Assembly (NCBI GenBank): GCA_016793445.1
Contig: JAEUME010000009.1
Coordinates: 62,001 to 126,000 of the forward strand
Length of the DNA stretch: 64,000 bases
Source of the DNA: Hyphomicrobium sp.
Lineage (GTDB): Bacteria; Pseudomonadota; Alphaproteobacteria; Rhizobiales; Hyphomicrobiaceae
Direction of reading: 5' to 3'
The notes under the pieces were generated by a model. The model did no database searches. It was not told the origin of the DNA and saw only the letters and a list, made by a program, of their open reading frames with translations. Position numbers and translations under genes: made by a program. Positions 41,957 to 50,344 of this stretch are shown here, piece by piece (positions within the stretch are counted from its first letter, which is position 1; each line of letters opens with the position of its first letter).

Positions 41957-43288
41957 TCAGGTCCATCGGATCAAATTGAACATTGCATGGAGCTTCGCGC
42001 CCCGCGCCGGATTAAGGCTTGCCGCCCATGCAATTCGTCCACGCAAATGTTCTTCGAAATTTGCGACGCCCAGCAGGTTCTGTGTGTTGGGGCCGAACTT
42101 GCGGCAGTTGTGCAAGATAGCCTTGAGTTCGTCGAAGGTCCCACGGGGAAGGTTGATGTGGTCGTTAACGGTCACGCCGATGATGCGCTGGCTCTGGGAG
42201 CGGCGCATGATGCGTGTCTTCGCGGCGTTGAGCATGAAGCCCTCGTCCACCGCAATCATTGCGACATGCTCCAAGAAGGTATCAACTCGGCGGTCAAAAA
42301 TTTCATCACCTGAGAATGCCAGATCGTCCGCATATCTTGTGTACTTAGCCCCGAAACGAGCTGCGAGTCCACTGATGCGGCGATCCAGCGAGAAGCTGAC
42401 AAGGTTCGCCAACGCCGGCGATGTGGGAGCTCCCTGAGGCAGATGAGGTTGCTCATAGAGCTTTCTGGTCTGCCAGTCGCACATCCGGCCGCCTGACCGG
42501 CTTGCGAACACGCTGGTTGGCGTGCCTGACGTGCACAGTCCTGTCAGCAGCCGCGCCACGCTGCTTGGATATCCGATCGCGCGAAAGATCCCTTGAATAC
42601 GCGCGGCAGGTATACTTGCAAAATAGTCCTTGAGATCGGCGGCCAAGACGATGAACTCTCCGCAGTGCGCTTGGGCCGAGGTGACGCAAGACCGTTTTGC
42701 AACGAAACCGTGTGCGCACGCATGCACCGGCACCCGATCGAGTATCTCGCGCAATATGCGCCGCTGTATCGTCTTCAATCGCGGTTTTGGTTCTTCAATC
42801 AGGCGTGGAGGACCGTGCTTCTTCAGCACGAAGGTATATTGGTAGTTCTGCAGAACAGGGATCGCAGTACGGCTATGTTGCCTGCGCGTATCGCTGAGCC
42901 ATTCCAAATGCTCGTTCGATAATCCCAGCCACGCCGCCAAGTCACCGCTCGAATTGATCTTCGGCACGTTAAGACCGGCAAATTTCTTTGCCGGCGCGAA
43001 TTTGGCGGGTTTGAGCACACAGTGCAGAATCTGTGGCTCCTTGAGAATGCGGGCAACCGCGCCGGCGAATTCGGGCGCAGCCAGAAAGAAATCGGTGAGC
43101 CAATCAGGCGAGGGCGGTTGCCCGGAATGGTCGGCAAATGCCGCGAGCCTTCGCAACAAAGCGGTTCGCTCGCGGCTATTCTGTGTCCCCAACAGGTGGC
43201 GTGCGCGGTCTGACCTTGCGCGTGGGGACCATTTACCGCAGAGCAGTGCCGCCGCGAGGTTCCGAGCGATCCATTCTCGCGTATTCAT
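41957..43288 (-). CDS. Retron-type reverse transcriptase
   Basis: The 443-residue product has an N-terminal helical region with the DLAAWLGLSNEHLEWLSD module (about 116-133), seen upstream of the RT core in myxobacterial-type retrons. The RT motifs follow: RLIEEPKPRLKTIQRRIL, AHGFVAKRS (192-200), SAQAH (204-208, the NAxxH position), LAADLKDYF with D218, LPQGAPTSPALANL (283-296) and the catalytic YADD (319-322). The retron VTG position reads IIG (369-371). I prefer the ATG at 43288; the frame extends to a TTG at 43339. No separate effector gene adjoins. Group II intron maturase or endonuclease domains are absent. Confidence 0.88.
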   Translation of the reverse strand: MNTREWIARNLAAALLCGKWSPRARSDRARHLLGTQNSRERTALLRRLAAFADHSGQPPSPDWLTDFFLAAPEFAGAVARILKEPQILHCVLKPAKFAPAKKFAGLNVPKINSSGDLAAWLGLSNEHLEWLSDTRRQHSRTAIPVLQNYQYTFVLKKHGPPRLIEEPKPRLKTIQRRILREILDRVPVHACAHGFVAKRSCVTSAQAHCGEFIVLAADLKDYFASIPAARIQGIFRAIGYPSSVARLLTGLCTSGTPTSVFASRSGGRMCDWQTRKLYEQPHLPQGAPTSPALANLVSFSLDRRISGLAARFGAKYTRYADDLAFSGDEIFDRRVDTFLEHVAMIAVDEGFMLNAAKTRIMRRSQSQRIIGVTVNDHINLPRGTFDELKAILHNCRKFGPNTQNLLGVANFEEHLRGRIAWAASLNPARGAKLHAMFNLIRWT

Positions 43289-43352
43289 CTTGCCTGCGGT
43301 GATTGAAAGAGGCGCCCTGCGAGCGGCCGGACACTTCAACCCAACGTGTCGG

Positions 43353-43391
43353 ACGCGATGTAACGTAGGGCGGACCTACCCGGCATCGCGT
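43353..43391 (-). ncRNA. Strong hairpin directly upstream of the reverse transcriptase gene
   Basis: ACGCGATG (43353-43360) and CATCGCGT (43384-43391) form a perfect 8-bp stem. An internal 4/4 loop separates it from a second 5-bp stem, GTAGG/CCTAC, with a five-base loop. It sits between the a2-like arm and the RT start. It could be part of the retron transcript or a structure controlling RT translation. Confidence 0.45.
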
Positions 43392-43392
43392 T

Positions 43393-43499
43393 GCGGGCTG
43401 AGCACAATAGTGAAATATCCTTGGGGTAACCCCAAAGAGACCCGACGGCACCGAAGTGACCGACCGGGCCTGTCTTGAAGTATCCGGCTGCTCACCCGC
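43393..43499 (-). ncRNA. Candidate retron msr-msd with a1/a2-like inverted repeat
   Basis: On the minus strand GCGGGTGAGCA (43499-43489) can pair with TGCTCAGCCCGC (43404-43393), 11 bp with one bulged G. The left arm is followed at once by G, where retrons place the branching guanosine. The 84 bases between the arms hold an imperfect hairpin with a TTCG loop (about 43440-43468) and TTGGGG/CCCCAA with a TTA loop (about 43421-43435). Position upstream of the RT matches known retrons. The element is short for the long-msDNA retron group, so the exact limits are inference. Confidence 0.45.
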
Positions 43500-43500
43500 G

Positions 43501-43529
43501 ATGAAACGTCAGCACCAAGAGTCTGTCAA
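43501..43529 (-). promoter_or_regulatory. Putative sigma-70 promoter for the retron-like transcript
   Basis: A perfect -35 hexamer TTGACA (43529-43524) is followed after exactly 17 bases by TTTCAT (43506-43501) as a -10. Transcription would start near 43494, at the a1-like arm. The pair lies between the fumC stop and the reverse transcriptase, so the RT unit need not depend on the fumC promoter. Confidence 0.5.
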
Positions 43530-43597
43530 TGGTAGGCTCGTCCGGGACTACGGTAAACGGACCCGAACGTGGCCGCAGCCGCTTCTTTGAGTTGCGA

Positions 43598-44992
43598 TCA
43601 CGCGGGATCGGGGCCGATCATCTTGGCGGGGACGACGATCCGGTCGAAGTCCTCCGCGGGGATTCCGTCGGCAATGGCCTCCTCGCGCAATGTCGTGCCG
43701 TTCTTGTGCGCGGTCTTGGCGATCTTGGCGGCCCGATCATAGCCGTATTTCTCTTTCAGCGGCGTCACAAGCATCAGCGAGTTGGCAAGGCCCTTCTCGA
43801 TGTTGTCGAGACGCGGCTCGATGCCCACGACGCAATTGTCGGTGAACGAAACCGCCGCGTCGGCCAGCAGGCGCACAGACTGCAGGAAGTTGTACGCCAT
43901 CATCGGATTGAACACGTTCAATTCGAAGTGCCCCTGGCTTCCCGCAAAGGCGAGCCCTGCGTTGTTGCCATGGATGTGCGCGGCGACCTGGGTCATGGCT
44001 TCGCATTGGGTGGGGTTCACCTTGCCCGGCATGATGGAGGAGCCGGGCTCGTTCTCCGGCAGCGCCAACTCGCCGAGGCCGGCGCGCGGGCCGCTGCCCA
44101 GGAAACGGATGTCGTTGGCGATCTTGAAGCAGCTCATGGCGACGGTGTGGATCGCGCCATGCGTCATCACCATCGCGTCGTGGGCGGCGAGGGCTTCGAA
44201 CTTGTTGGGTGCCGTGGTGAAGGGTAGCTTCGTGATCGCCGCGATGCGCTCGGCGACCTTGCTCGCAAATCCCTGTGGCGAGGCAAGGCCGGTGCCGACC
44301 GCGGTGCCGCCCTGGGCGAGTTCCATGAGCGCGGGCAGCGTGATCTCAATGCGCTTGATGCCGTTTTCAATCTGCTTGGCGTAGCCGGAGAACTCCTGAC
44401 CGAGCGTCAAGGGCGTTGCGTCCTGGGTGTGCGTGCGGCCGATCTTGATGATGTCCTTCCAGGCGCGCGCCTTGGTTTCGAGCGCCTCCTGGAGATGCTT
44501 CAAGGCGGGCAGCAGCCGGTTTACTACCTCTTCTGCGCACGCGATATGCATCGCGGTCGGGAACGTGTCGTTCGACGACTGGCTCATGTTGACATGGTCG
44601 TTGGGGTGAACGGGCTTCTTGGTGCCCATCTCGCCGCCGAGCAATTCGATCGCGCGGTTGGAGATCACCTCGTTGGCATTCATATTGGATTGAGTGCCCG
44701 AGCCGGTCTGCCATACGACAAGCGGAAAGTGCGCATCGAGCTTGCCGTCGATTACCTCCTGCGCGGCCTTTATAATGGCGTCCGCGATCTTGGGGTCGAG
44801 CTTGCCGAGCGCCATGTTGGTCTCTGCCGCGGCGCGCTTGACGATACCGAGCGCGCGCACGATCGCCTGAGGCTGCTTCTCCCAGCCGATCTTGAAGTTG
44901 CCGAGCGAGCGTTGCGCCTGCGCACCCCAATAGCCTTCGGAAGGAACGTCGATGGGGCCGAACGTGTCAGTCTCGGTGCGATAAGAGGTCAT
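43598..44992 (-). CDS. fumC: Class II fumarate hydratase FumC
   Basis: The 464-residue iron-independent fumarase interconverts fumarate and L-malate in the citric acid cycle. It contains the superfamily signature [16 protein letters not shown], plus [20 protein letters not shown] and [15 protein letters not shown], which line the active site. The length is normal. Upstream is a 211-base divergent region shared with a methyltransferase gene; downstream lies the retron-like insertion. Confidence 0.97.
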   Translation of the reverse strand: MTSYRTETDTFGPIDVPSEGYWGAQAQRSLGNFKIGWEKQPQAIVRALGIVKRAAAETNMALGKLDPKIADAIIKAAQEVIDGKLDAHFPLVVWQTGSGTQSNMNANEVISNRAIELLGGEMGTKKPVHPNDHVNMSQSSNDTFPTAMHIACAEEVVNRLLPALKHLQEALETKARAWKDIIKIGRTHTQDATPLTLGQEFSGYAKQIENGIKRIEITLPALMELAQGGTAVGTGLASPQGFASKVAERIAAITKLPFTTAPNKFEALAAHDAMVMTHGAIHTVAMSCFKIANDIRFLGSGPRAGLGELALPENEPGSSIMPGKVNPTQCEAMTQVAAHIHGNNAGLAFAGSQGHFELNVFNPMMAYNFLQSVRLLADAAVSFTDNCVVGIEPRLDNIEKGLANSLMLVTPLKEKYGYDRAAKIAKTAHKNGTTLREEAIADGIPAEDFDRIVVPAKMIGPDPA

Positions 44993-45203
44993 GGCTGGCT
45001 TGCTCGCGGATGTCCTGTTTGCGTTGCAGCATGCCGCTTAGCACGTCCCCGGCCCAAGTACAAAATGGGCTTTTGTTGGTGTTTTGTGGAAAGCGAAGCC
45101 CGCGCCATTTCATGAGGCTTCCGGCGAATGCCTCTGCGCGCCAAATTGTGCAACACATTTGATCTTTCGGCGATGATGCCGCGCAGAAAAGGTGTGCCAG
45201 ACA

Positions 45204-46253
45204 ATGACGTTGGATATGCAGAAGCTCGAGCCGCTGCTCGGCATGATGGTGACCGAAATCGGTGCGGCGGCCAACGCGGCACTCGTGCTTGTCGGTGACA
45301 AACTCGGTCTCTACAAAGCGCTCGCAGCGCACGGCCCCCTGTCATCGGACGATCTTGCCAAGAGGACAAATACAGCGCCGCGCTATGTGCGGGAATGGTT
45401 GAGCGCGCAGGCGGCGTCCGGATTTGTCACTTACGACGCGGCAACCAATATTTTCTCCATGAGCCCCGAACAAGCGGCGGTTCTTGCCGACGATGACAGC
45501 GTCGTCAACATGACCGGCGGCTTCTACGCGCTGGCGGCGGTCTATGCGGACGAGCCGCGGCTGACGGAAGCTTTCAAGATCGGCAAAGGGATCGGCTGGG
45601 GCGAGCACTGCAATTGCCTGTTCTGCGGCACGGAGCGTTTCTTCCGGCCCGGATACAAGGGCCATCTGGTGGCCGAGTGGCTGCCCGCACTCGATGGTGT
45701 TGTCGCCAAACTGGAAAACGGCGCGAAGGTGGCCGACATCGGCTGCGGACACGGGGCATCGACGCTCATCATGGCACAGGCTTTCCCCAAATCTCACTTC
45801 ACCGGCTTTGACTTTCACGAGCCGTCCGTTGTTCGGGCGCGCGAAGTCGGCGCAGGTCATAAGAATCTCGCGTTCGAGCAGGCCCGCGCTCAGGATTTCC
45901 CCGGCGGCGATTTCGATCTCGTCACCATCTTCGATGCGCTGCACGACATGGGCGATCCGGTTGGGGCCGCCCGTCGCGTGCGCGAATGCCTGAAGGACGA
46001 CGGCACCTTCATGGTCGTCGAGCCCATGGCGGGCGACAGCTTGCAGGAGAACTTGAATCCGGTGGGACGCGTGTACTACGCGTTCTCGACCAATGTATGC
46101 GTGCCAGCCTCGCTCAATCAGGAAGTCGGCGCCGCATTGGGCGCACAGGCAGGCGAGACGAAGCTGACGCAAGTGCTGCGCGAAGGTGGGTTCACGCGTA
46201 TTCGCCGCGCCGTCTCAGCGCCCTTCAACATGGTGCTTGAAGCCCGCCCGTAG
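45204..46253 (+). CDS. Class I SAM-dependent methyltransferase with N-terminal winged helix
   Basis: The 349-residue product has an N-terminal winged-helix/dimerisation domain (GLYKALAAHGPLSSDDLAKRT, YVREWLSAQAASGFV). A methyltransferase domain follows with motif I VADIGCGHGASTLIMA and FTGFDFHEPSVVRAREV. This architecture is shared with O-methyltransferase-like proteins such as mycobacterial Rv2258c-type enzymes; the substrate is unknown. Two cysteines occur in HCNCLFCGTERF. The ATG at 45204 is preferred over GTG at 45192. Confidence 0.82.
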   Translation: MTLDMQKLEPLLGMMVTEIGAAANAALVLVGDKLGLYKALAAHGPLSSDDLAKRTNTAPRYVREWLSAQAASGFVTYDAATNIFSMSPEQAAVLADDDSVVNMTGGFYALAAVYADEPRLTEAFKIGKGIGWGEHCNCLFCGTERFFRPGYKGHLVAEWLPALDGVVAKLENGAKVADIGCGHGASTLIMAQAFPKSHFTGFDFHEPSVVRAREVGAGHKNLAFEQARAQDFPGGDFDLVTIFDALHDMGDPVGAARRVRECLKDDGTFMVVEPMAGDSLQENLNPVGRVYYAFSTNVCVPASLNQEVGAALGAQAGETKLTQVLREGGFTRIRRAVSAPFNMVLEARP

Positions 46254-46551
46254 GTGCTGGATGAGGCGACCGTTGGGCCGTGCGTTACCTGCGGCGGCCA
46301 ACCGTTATTAGGCGGCTTGTGAGCCAAACCTAAACAGAATATTGCCGCTTTTTATTCGTTGTGTTGCTAGGCTTTACGTAAATGAGTCGATTCCGGAGTG
46401 CCGGGCGTGGGACGAGCGGACGTTCCATGAGGCGCTGTTTTCCGGATCCTGCTGCGGGTGATGTGGGAAAGCCTCTATTTCAAGTGTGCGTGGTCCTTGC
46501 CTGCAGAAGCGATCTGGCAAGGGCGGTGCTCAAACCCGGGGTGAACACGCC
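46254..46551. other. Intergenic region, no gene seen
   Basis: The 298 bases between the methyltransferase and the following small gene include an AT-rich stretch around 46330-46385 that could hold a promoter. One open frame of 64 codons crosses it, but its composition looks like a shadow of the downstream gene. I see no RNA gene or repeat. Confidence 0.4.
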
Positions 46552-46797
46552 ATGGAATCGAAAATCATCGTCATGATCGTTCAACTCGCCATGCCCAACG
46601 GCGATGCAGACGTGCAGGTGAAGCCGATGGACAACGTGCAAGCCTGCCGCAGCGCGGCCGAGATCGAGGCGAGCGATCCCTACGTCGCCAATGTCCAATG
46701 CTCGGAGTTGATCGGCGGAGTTCTGAAGCCGGACTTCAAGCCGCGCGAATTGCGACGCAAGCCAGGCGAAACGACGAATTTCAAATCGACAGGATAA
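46552..46797 (+). CDS. Small hypothetical protein (81 aa)
   Basis: I do not recognise the family. The product starts MESKIIVMIVQLAMPNGDADV, has two cysteines about 25 residues apart (QACRSAAEIEASDP and NVQCSEL) and ends in a basic tail. GGGG lies ten bases before the start. The hydrophobic first strand and overall layout suggest a small globular alpha/beta protein. It converges on sspB, with 21 bases between the stops. Confidence 0.6.
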   Translation: MESKIIVMIVQLAMPNGDADVQVKPMDNVQACRSAAEIEASDPYVANVQCSELIGGVLKPDFKPRELRRKPGETTNFKSTG

Positions 46798-46818
46798 GGC
46801 GAGCCCACCGGCTGAAGG

Positions 46819-47511
46819 CTATTTCTTGCGGAAGGAGTCCAGGCTGACGACCTTGGAGCCGGACTTGTCCTCTCCCTCTTGCGCGGCTTCCTTGGCCTCT
46901 TCCTGGGGCTTCATTTTGGTTGACGCGGCTGACGCCGGTTCGGGCTGGGGTGGAAGCGGCGCATCATCAAATGAAATGTCAGTGCCCGCCGGGGTGACCT
47001 CAGGTGCAGCTTCTTTTTCGGCGCGCGGCTTGCGCGGGCCGCGAGGCTTCTTGGTCAGTGTCGCGCGTGGGCTGTCGGGACGCACGCCGCTCACGGCGTC
47101 GTAGGCAGCGTCCATGCTCACTGAACGCCGCGTCGCCGTTTGAGGGCGATCCGTCGCGTCCTCGAACTGCAATCCGAAATGAACTGAAGGATCGATGAAC
47201 ACCTTGATTGCGGACAGCGGCACGACAAGCCGCTCAGGTACGCCGTCAAACGTCAGTTTCACCTCGAAGCGATCATCCGAAACGATCAGGTCCCAGAAAC
47301 GATGCTGCAGCACGATTGTCATCTCGTGCGGGTATTTTTCTTTGAGGCGCTTGGAAAGAACAACCCCCGGCGCCTGAGTCATGAAGGAGATATAGAAGTG
47401 ATGCTCGCCGGGAAGCCCGGTCTTGGCAATCTGCTGGAGGGCGGCGCGAACAATTCCGCGCAATGCATCCTGTTGGAGCGCTTCGTAATCGATCATTGGC
47501 CCGCTTGCCAT
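46819..47511 (-). CDS. sspB: SspB adaptor for ClpXP (alpha-type)
   Basis: SspB binds ssrA-tagged proteins and hands them to the ClpXP protease. The 230-residue product has the compact SspB fold at the N-terminus (IDYEALQQDALRGIVRAAL, HHFYISFMTQAPGVVLS, FWDLIVSDDRFEVKLTFDGVPERLVVPLSAI). A long charged, disordered linker follows, with a short C-terminal segment KVVSLDSFRKK that should be the ClpX-docking tail. The start may be the ATG at 47511 or at 47496. It sits 132 bases downstream of ssrA on the same strand. Confidence 0.92.
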   Translation of the reverse strand: MASGPMIDYEALQQDALRGIVRAALQQIAKTGLPGEHHFYISFMTQAPGVVLSKRLKEKYPHEMTIVLQHRFWDLIVSDDRFEVKLTFDGVPERLVVPLSAIKVFIDPSVHFGLQFEDATDRPQTATRRSVSMDAAYDAVSGVRPDSPRATLTKKPRGPRKPRAEKEAAPEVTPAGTDISFDDAPLPPQPEPASAASTKMKPQEEAKEAAQEGEDKSGSKVVSLDSFRKK

Positions 47512-47643
47512 CGGTTCAGCCGCTCTTTAGCTGTCTTGCCGCACCTCCCGCCCGCGAGACGCAATGTACGATCGAGGACGAGCCTTCCCGTATAACGCAC
47601 GTCATACCTCGTAAAAGAGCATAGTTTGACGCGGACGAGAAGT

Positions 47644-47998
47644 GGAGGGCTTCTGTTGCCCGGTGCCCTCCGAACCGCGCCTTACCCGGCTAGGGGTAAG
47701 GGCTTGAGTTTAGGCATTTCGCGCCGCATTACGCAGCGAGAGCAGCCTCAGCATAGTTGTCATTGGCAACTATTCTGAATGACCCGATAACGGTGGTATC
47801 ATGCCGGGCAAAAGCTAAACCCTTTACACCCTCGTCGATCCTAGTTCGCCCCCATTCCGGTCGCATTCTGGGGCTTCCCTTCGGAAGCCGGCCGCAAAGC
47901 GCGGGAAAGGTTTGGTGGAGGCGCCGGGTACCGCCCCCGGGTCCGAATGGCTTATTACGGTCGCGTTTATCGCCATAGCCGGACGAATCCGGCACCTT
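47644..47998 (-). ncRNA. ssrA: Circularly permuted two-piece tmRNA
   Basis: The order on the minus strand is the alphaproteobacterial permuted one. The acceptor piece comes first, starting near the hairpin GCCGGA-TTCG-TCCGGC (47978-47993). It has a T-arm with the loop GGCGGTA and ends CGCCTCCACCA, the CCA lying at 47915-47913. After a 59-base intervening segment the coding piece begins at 47853 with GGGGGCG, which pairs over 7 bp with CGCCTCC. The tag frame lies at 47767-47729. Two hairpins close the coding piece (CCTTACCC/GGGTAAGG and GGAGGGC/GCCCTCC). tmRNA rescues stalled ribosomes and tags the nascent protein. Confidence 0.95.
47729..47767 (-). other. tmRNA proteolysis tag reading frame (ANDNYAEAALAA)
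   Basis: The twelve codons from GCC at 47767 to GCG, then TAA, encode ANDNYAEAALAA. This is a close relative of known alphaproteobacterial tags. The C-terminal ALAA is the ClpX degron, and the N-terminal AND(N)Y part is the region recognised by SspB, whose gene is adjacent. Confidence 0.95.
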
Positions 47999-48000
47999 TG

Positions 48001-48030
48001 AATATAAGGTGGCTGGAATGAAAAAAGAAG
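48001..48030 (-). promoter_or_regulatory. Putative ssrA promoter
   Basis: A -10 like TTATAT(T) lies at 48007-48001, about seven bases before the first hairpin of the acceptor RNA. CTTCTT stands 17 bases further upstream as a weak -35. The spacing to the predicted 5' end near 47994 is what supports it. Confidence 0.45.
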
Positions 48031-48132
48031 TCGCTGATCGCTGCGCTTTTCAACCAAAATAGGCCCAAGCGCGGGTTCAGCGGGGATTTTCGCGGCGGCA
48101 TAGCGTCACGAGAGCCAAGTTTAATTGAGAGG

Positions 48133-48933
48133 ATGGGTGTGGATCAAAACACATTCGATGAGGCAGGCTTCCATAAGCGCACATGGCGTGATTTGGCGCG
48201 CGATTGGGTGCCGGCTGTTGCCTCGTTGCTACTAGCGCTGGCAATCGTGCAGCTTGCGATGGTTGCCGGGCTGAACGCTGCGGCGCTGTTCGACGCGTCG
48301 TCGGACTACGGCGCGCCGGGCGCCCATCCGCCGGGACATTTCGAGACACTCGCCGCCGAGCGGCTGGCGGCATACTTTTTCGCCTTTCAGGCGAGTATCG
48401 TGGCGCTCACGCTTGTCGCGGCGCGACTCGTTCCGGTGTTGCGCCTGCGCATCCTTGCGTTGGCGTACCCACGTGGCGGACTGGCCGTCATTGCTCTGGC
48501 GGTCGTGGGGCTGCTCGTGGGGTCGGCGGCCATCGGTTCGCTGATCTACCATTGGGATCGCGCATCTTTCATGCACGACTTGAGGCCTTTCGCTCAGATG
48601 GCGCGCTCTGACAATTGGTGGATGCTGCTCGCGGCAGCTGGCGCCGGCGCGCCGCTGGCCGAGGAGATGCTGTTTCGCGGCTTGTTGTTCGGCGGCCTGC
48701 GCGCCTCGCCATTGGGATTCTTTGGAGCGGCGGGGATCAGCGCAGGGTTCTGGACAGCTCTCCATGCCAGCTACTCGATTTATGCGTTGGGACTGTTATT
48801 CGTCATCGGTGTCTATTTCGCCTGGCTGCGCGAGCGGACGCAAAGCTTGTGGCCATCCATCGTGGCGCATGCCGTCTACAACAGTACGATCGTGGTGGCG
48901 CTGGCATTGGCCCCCGAGACGGCGCTGCAATAA
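48133..48933 (+). CDS. CPBP family intramembrane metalloprotease
   Basis: The 266-residue membrane protein has about seven to eight helices. Its CPBP (Abi/CAAX) motifs are EEMLFRGLLFG at about 176, the histidine segment WTALHASYS and the final HAVYN. These are the EExxxR, FxxxH and HxxxN/B motifs that bind the catalytic metal. Bacterial members cleave membrane substrates or bacteriocins; the target here is unknown. GAGAGG immediately precedes the ATG. Confidence 0.87.
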   Translation: MGVDQNTFDEAGFHKRTWRDLARDWVPAVASLLLALAIVQLAMVAGLNAAALFDASSDYGAPGAHPPGHFETLAAERLAAYFFAFQASIVALTLVAARLVPVLRLRILALAYPRGGLAVIALAVVGLLVGSAAIGSLIYHWDRASFMHDLRPFAQMARSDNWWMLLAAAGAGAPLAEEMLFRGLLFGGLRASPLGFFGAAGISAGFWTALHASYSIYALGLLFVIGVYFAWLRERTQSLWPSIVAHAVYNSTIVVALALAPETALQ

Positions 48934-49003
48934 ACACTGACGGGTTCAACACCTTGCCCACCCCTGTCGGCAGCGGCCGGGAATCGGCTTAAGAACGCGA
49001 GCT

Positions 49004-49798
49004 ATGGAGCAGTATCTCGAACTTCTCGCCCGCGTACGCAATTCGGGCAGCCAAAAGACCGACCGCACCGGGACGGGGACGTTGAGCGTCTTCGGCCACC
49101 AGATGCGCTTCGATCTTTCGCAAGGTTTTCCGCTGGTGACGACCAAGAAGCTGCACGTCAAGTCGATCATCCACGAACTGATCTGGTTTCTCGCCGGCGA
49201 CACCAATATCGGCTACCTCAAGGACAACGGCGTGCGCATCTGGGACGAATGGGCGGACTCGCGCGGCGACCTCGGGCCCGTCTATGGCAAGCAGTGGCGG
49301 TCGTGGGCTGCGCCCGATGGCCGAACGATCGATCAGATCTCCGACGTCGTGAGGACGCTCAAGACCGATCCCGACAGCCGTCGCATGATCGTGTCGGCCT
49401 GGAACCCGGCCGATATTCCCGACATGGCGCTCGCGCCCTGTCATTGTCTGTTCCAGTTCTACGTGGCGGACGGCAAGCTCTCCTGTCAGCTCTATCAGCG
49501 CTCGGCCGATGTGTTCCTTGGCGTGCCGTTCAATATTGCAAGCTACGCTTTGCTGACCATGATGATGGCGCAGGTGTCAGGGCTGAAGCCCGGCGATTTC
49601 GTGCACACCTTCGGCGACGCGCACCTCTATCTCAATCACCTCGAACAAGCGGATCTGCAATTGTCGCGTTCGCCGCGCGAGCTACCCGTCATGCACGTCA
49701 ATCCGGATGTGACGTCGATTTTCGGCTTTCGCTATGACGATTTCAAGCTCGAGGGGTATTATCCCCATCCCCACATCGCCGCGCCCGTGGCTGTTTGA
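49004..49798 (+). CDS. thyA: Thymidylate synthase ThyA
   Basis: The 264-residue enzyme methylates dUMP to dTMP using methylenetetrahydrofolate. The catalytic cysteine is in [14 protein letters not shown]. Other signatures are [31 protein letters not shown] and [21 protein letters not shown]. It is followed after one small gene by folA, which regenerates tetrahydrofolate from the dihydrofolate that ThyA makes. Confidence 0.97.
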   Translation: MEQYLELLARVRNSGSQKTDRTGTGTLSVFGHQMRFDLSQGFPLVTTKKLHVKSIIHELIWFLAGDTNIGYLKDNGVRIWDEWADSRGDLGPVYGKQWRSWAAPDGRTIDQISDVVRTLKTDPDSRRMIVSAWNPADIPDMALAPCHCLFQFYVADGKLSCQLYQRSADVFLGVPFNIASYALLTMMMAQVSGLKPGDFVHTFGDAHLYLNHLEQADLQLSRSPRELPVMHVNPDVTSIFGFRYDDFKLEGYYPHPHIAAPVAV

Positions 49799-49910
49799 TA
49801 TCGGTCAACGGATACACTTTGCAGGATTTCAGGGGATAGAGCACCCCTGCATCTCGACGTGTACGGCACATCGCGTGTAGCAGCACCTCCAGATCAGGGG
49901 GGGATGCGCC

Positions 49911-50327
49911 ATGAAACGTACACGTTTGGGTTTGCCGTTCGCAGTATGCCTTGTTTTTGCGGGTGGCTGTGCGTCCCTTACCAAGGGCACGACGCAGTTG
50001 ATATCGCTCGATACCCCTGGCGCACCCGGATCGAGCTGCACGCTGACGTCAGAGGGCATCGGCACCAAGACCCTCGTCACCCCAGGCACCCTGGTTCTCG
50101 ACAAGAGCCAGTACAATGTTGGGGTGACCTGTAAAAAAGAGTGCTATCAAGATGGCGTCGGTGTCATCGCTTCATCGACGGAGGCCATGGCGGCCGGCAA
50201 CCTGATTGCAGGCGGCGTGGTCGGTCTTGCAGTCGATGCTGCGAGCGGCGCCATGAACAAATACAACGAGGTCAATCAGATCGCGATGGTGCCCATTGCG
50301 GGCTGCAGACCGACAAAGGGTGCCTAG
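49911..50327 (+). CDS. Small predicted lipoprotein
   Basis: The 138-residue product has a signal peptide with lipobox FAGGC at about residues 16-20, then a beta-rich part with TKGTTQLISLDTPGAPGSSC and a second pair of cysteines (VTCKKECYQDG). A hydrophobic Gly/Ala stretch lies near residues 96-112. GGGGGG gives a strong ribosome binding site ahead of the ATG. I do not recognise a function. It is placed between thyA and folA and ends 17 bases before folA. Confidence 0.8.
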   Translation: MKRTRLGLPFAVCLVFAGGCASLTKGTTQLISLDTPGAPGSSCTLTSEGIGTKTLVTPGTLVLDKSQYNVGVTCKKECYQDGVGVIASSTEAMAAGNLIAGGVVGLAVDAASGAMNKYNEVNQIAMVPIAGCRPTKGA

Positions 50328-50344
50328 CACCGGCGGATGAGTAC

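Noticed and set aside
41957..43288. Group II intron-encoded protein or diversity-generating retroelement RT
   Set aside because: There is no maturase X or HNH domain and no intron ends are visible; the motif is YADD with retron-type AHGF and N-terminal module, and no template/variable repeat pair is evident nearby.
47729..47995. 88-codon minus-strand protein gene ending in NDNYAEAALAA
   Set aside because: The frame is an accident of the tmRNA: its last codons are the proteolysis tag, and the rest covers the acceptor piece and intervening segment of ssrA.
49830..49849. CAGGGG/CCCCTG hairpin after thyA as a rho-independent terminator
   Set aside because: The stem is only six bases with an eight-base loop and no T run follows; it is too weak to call.
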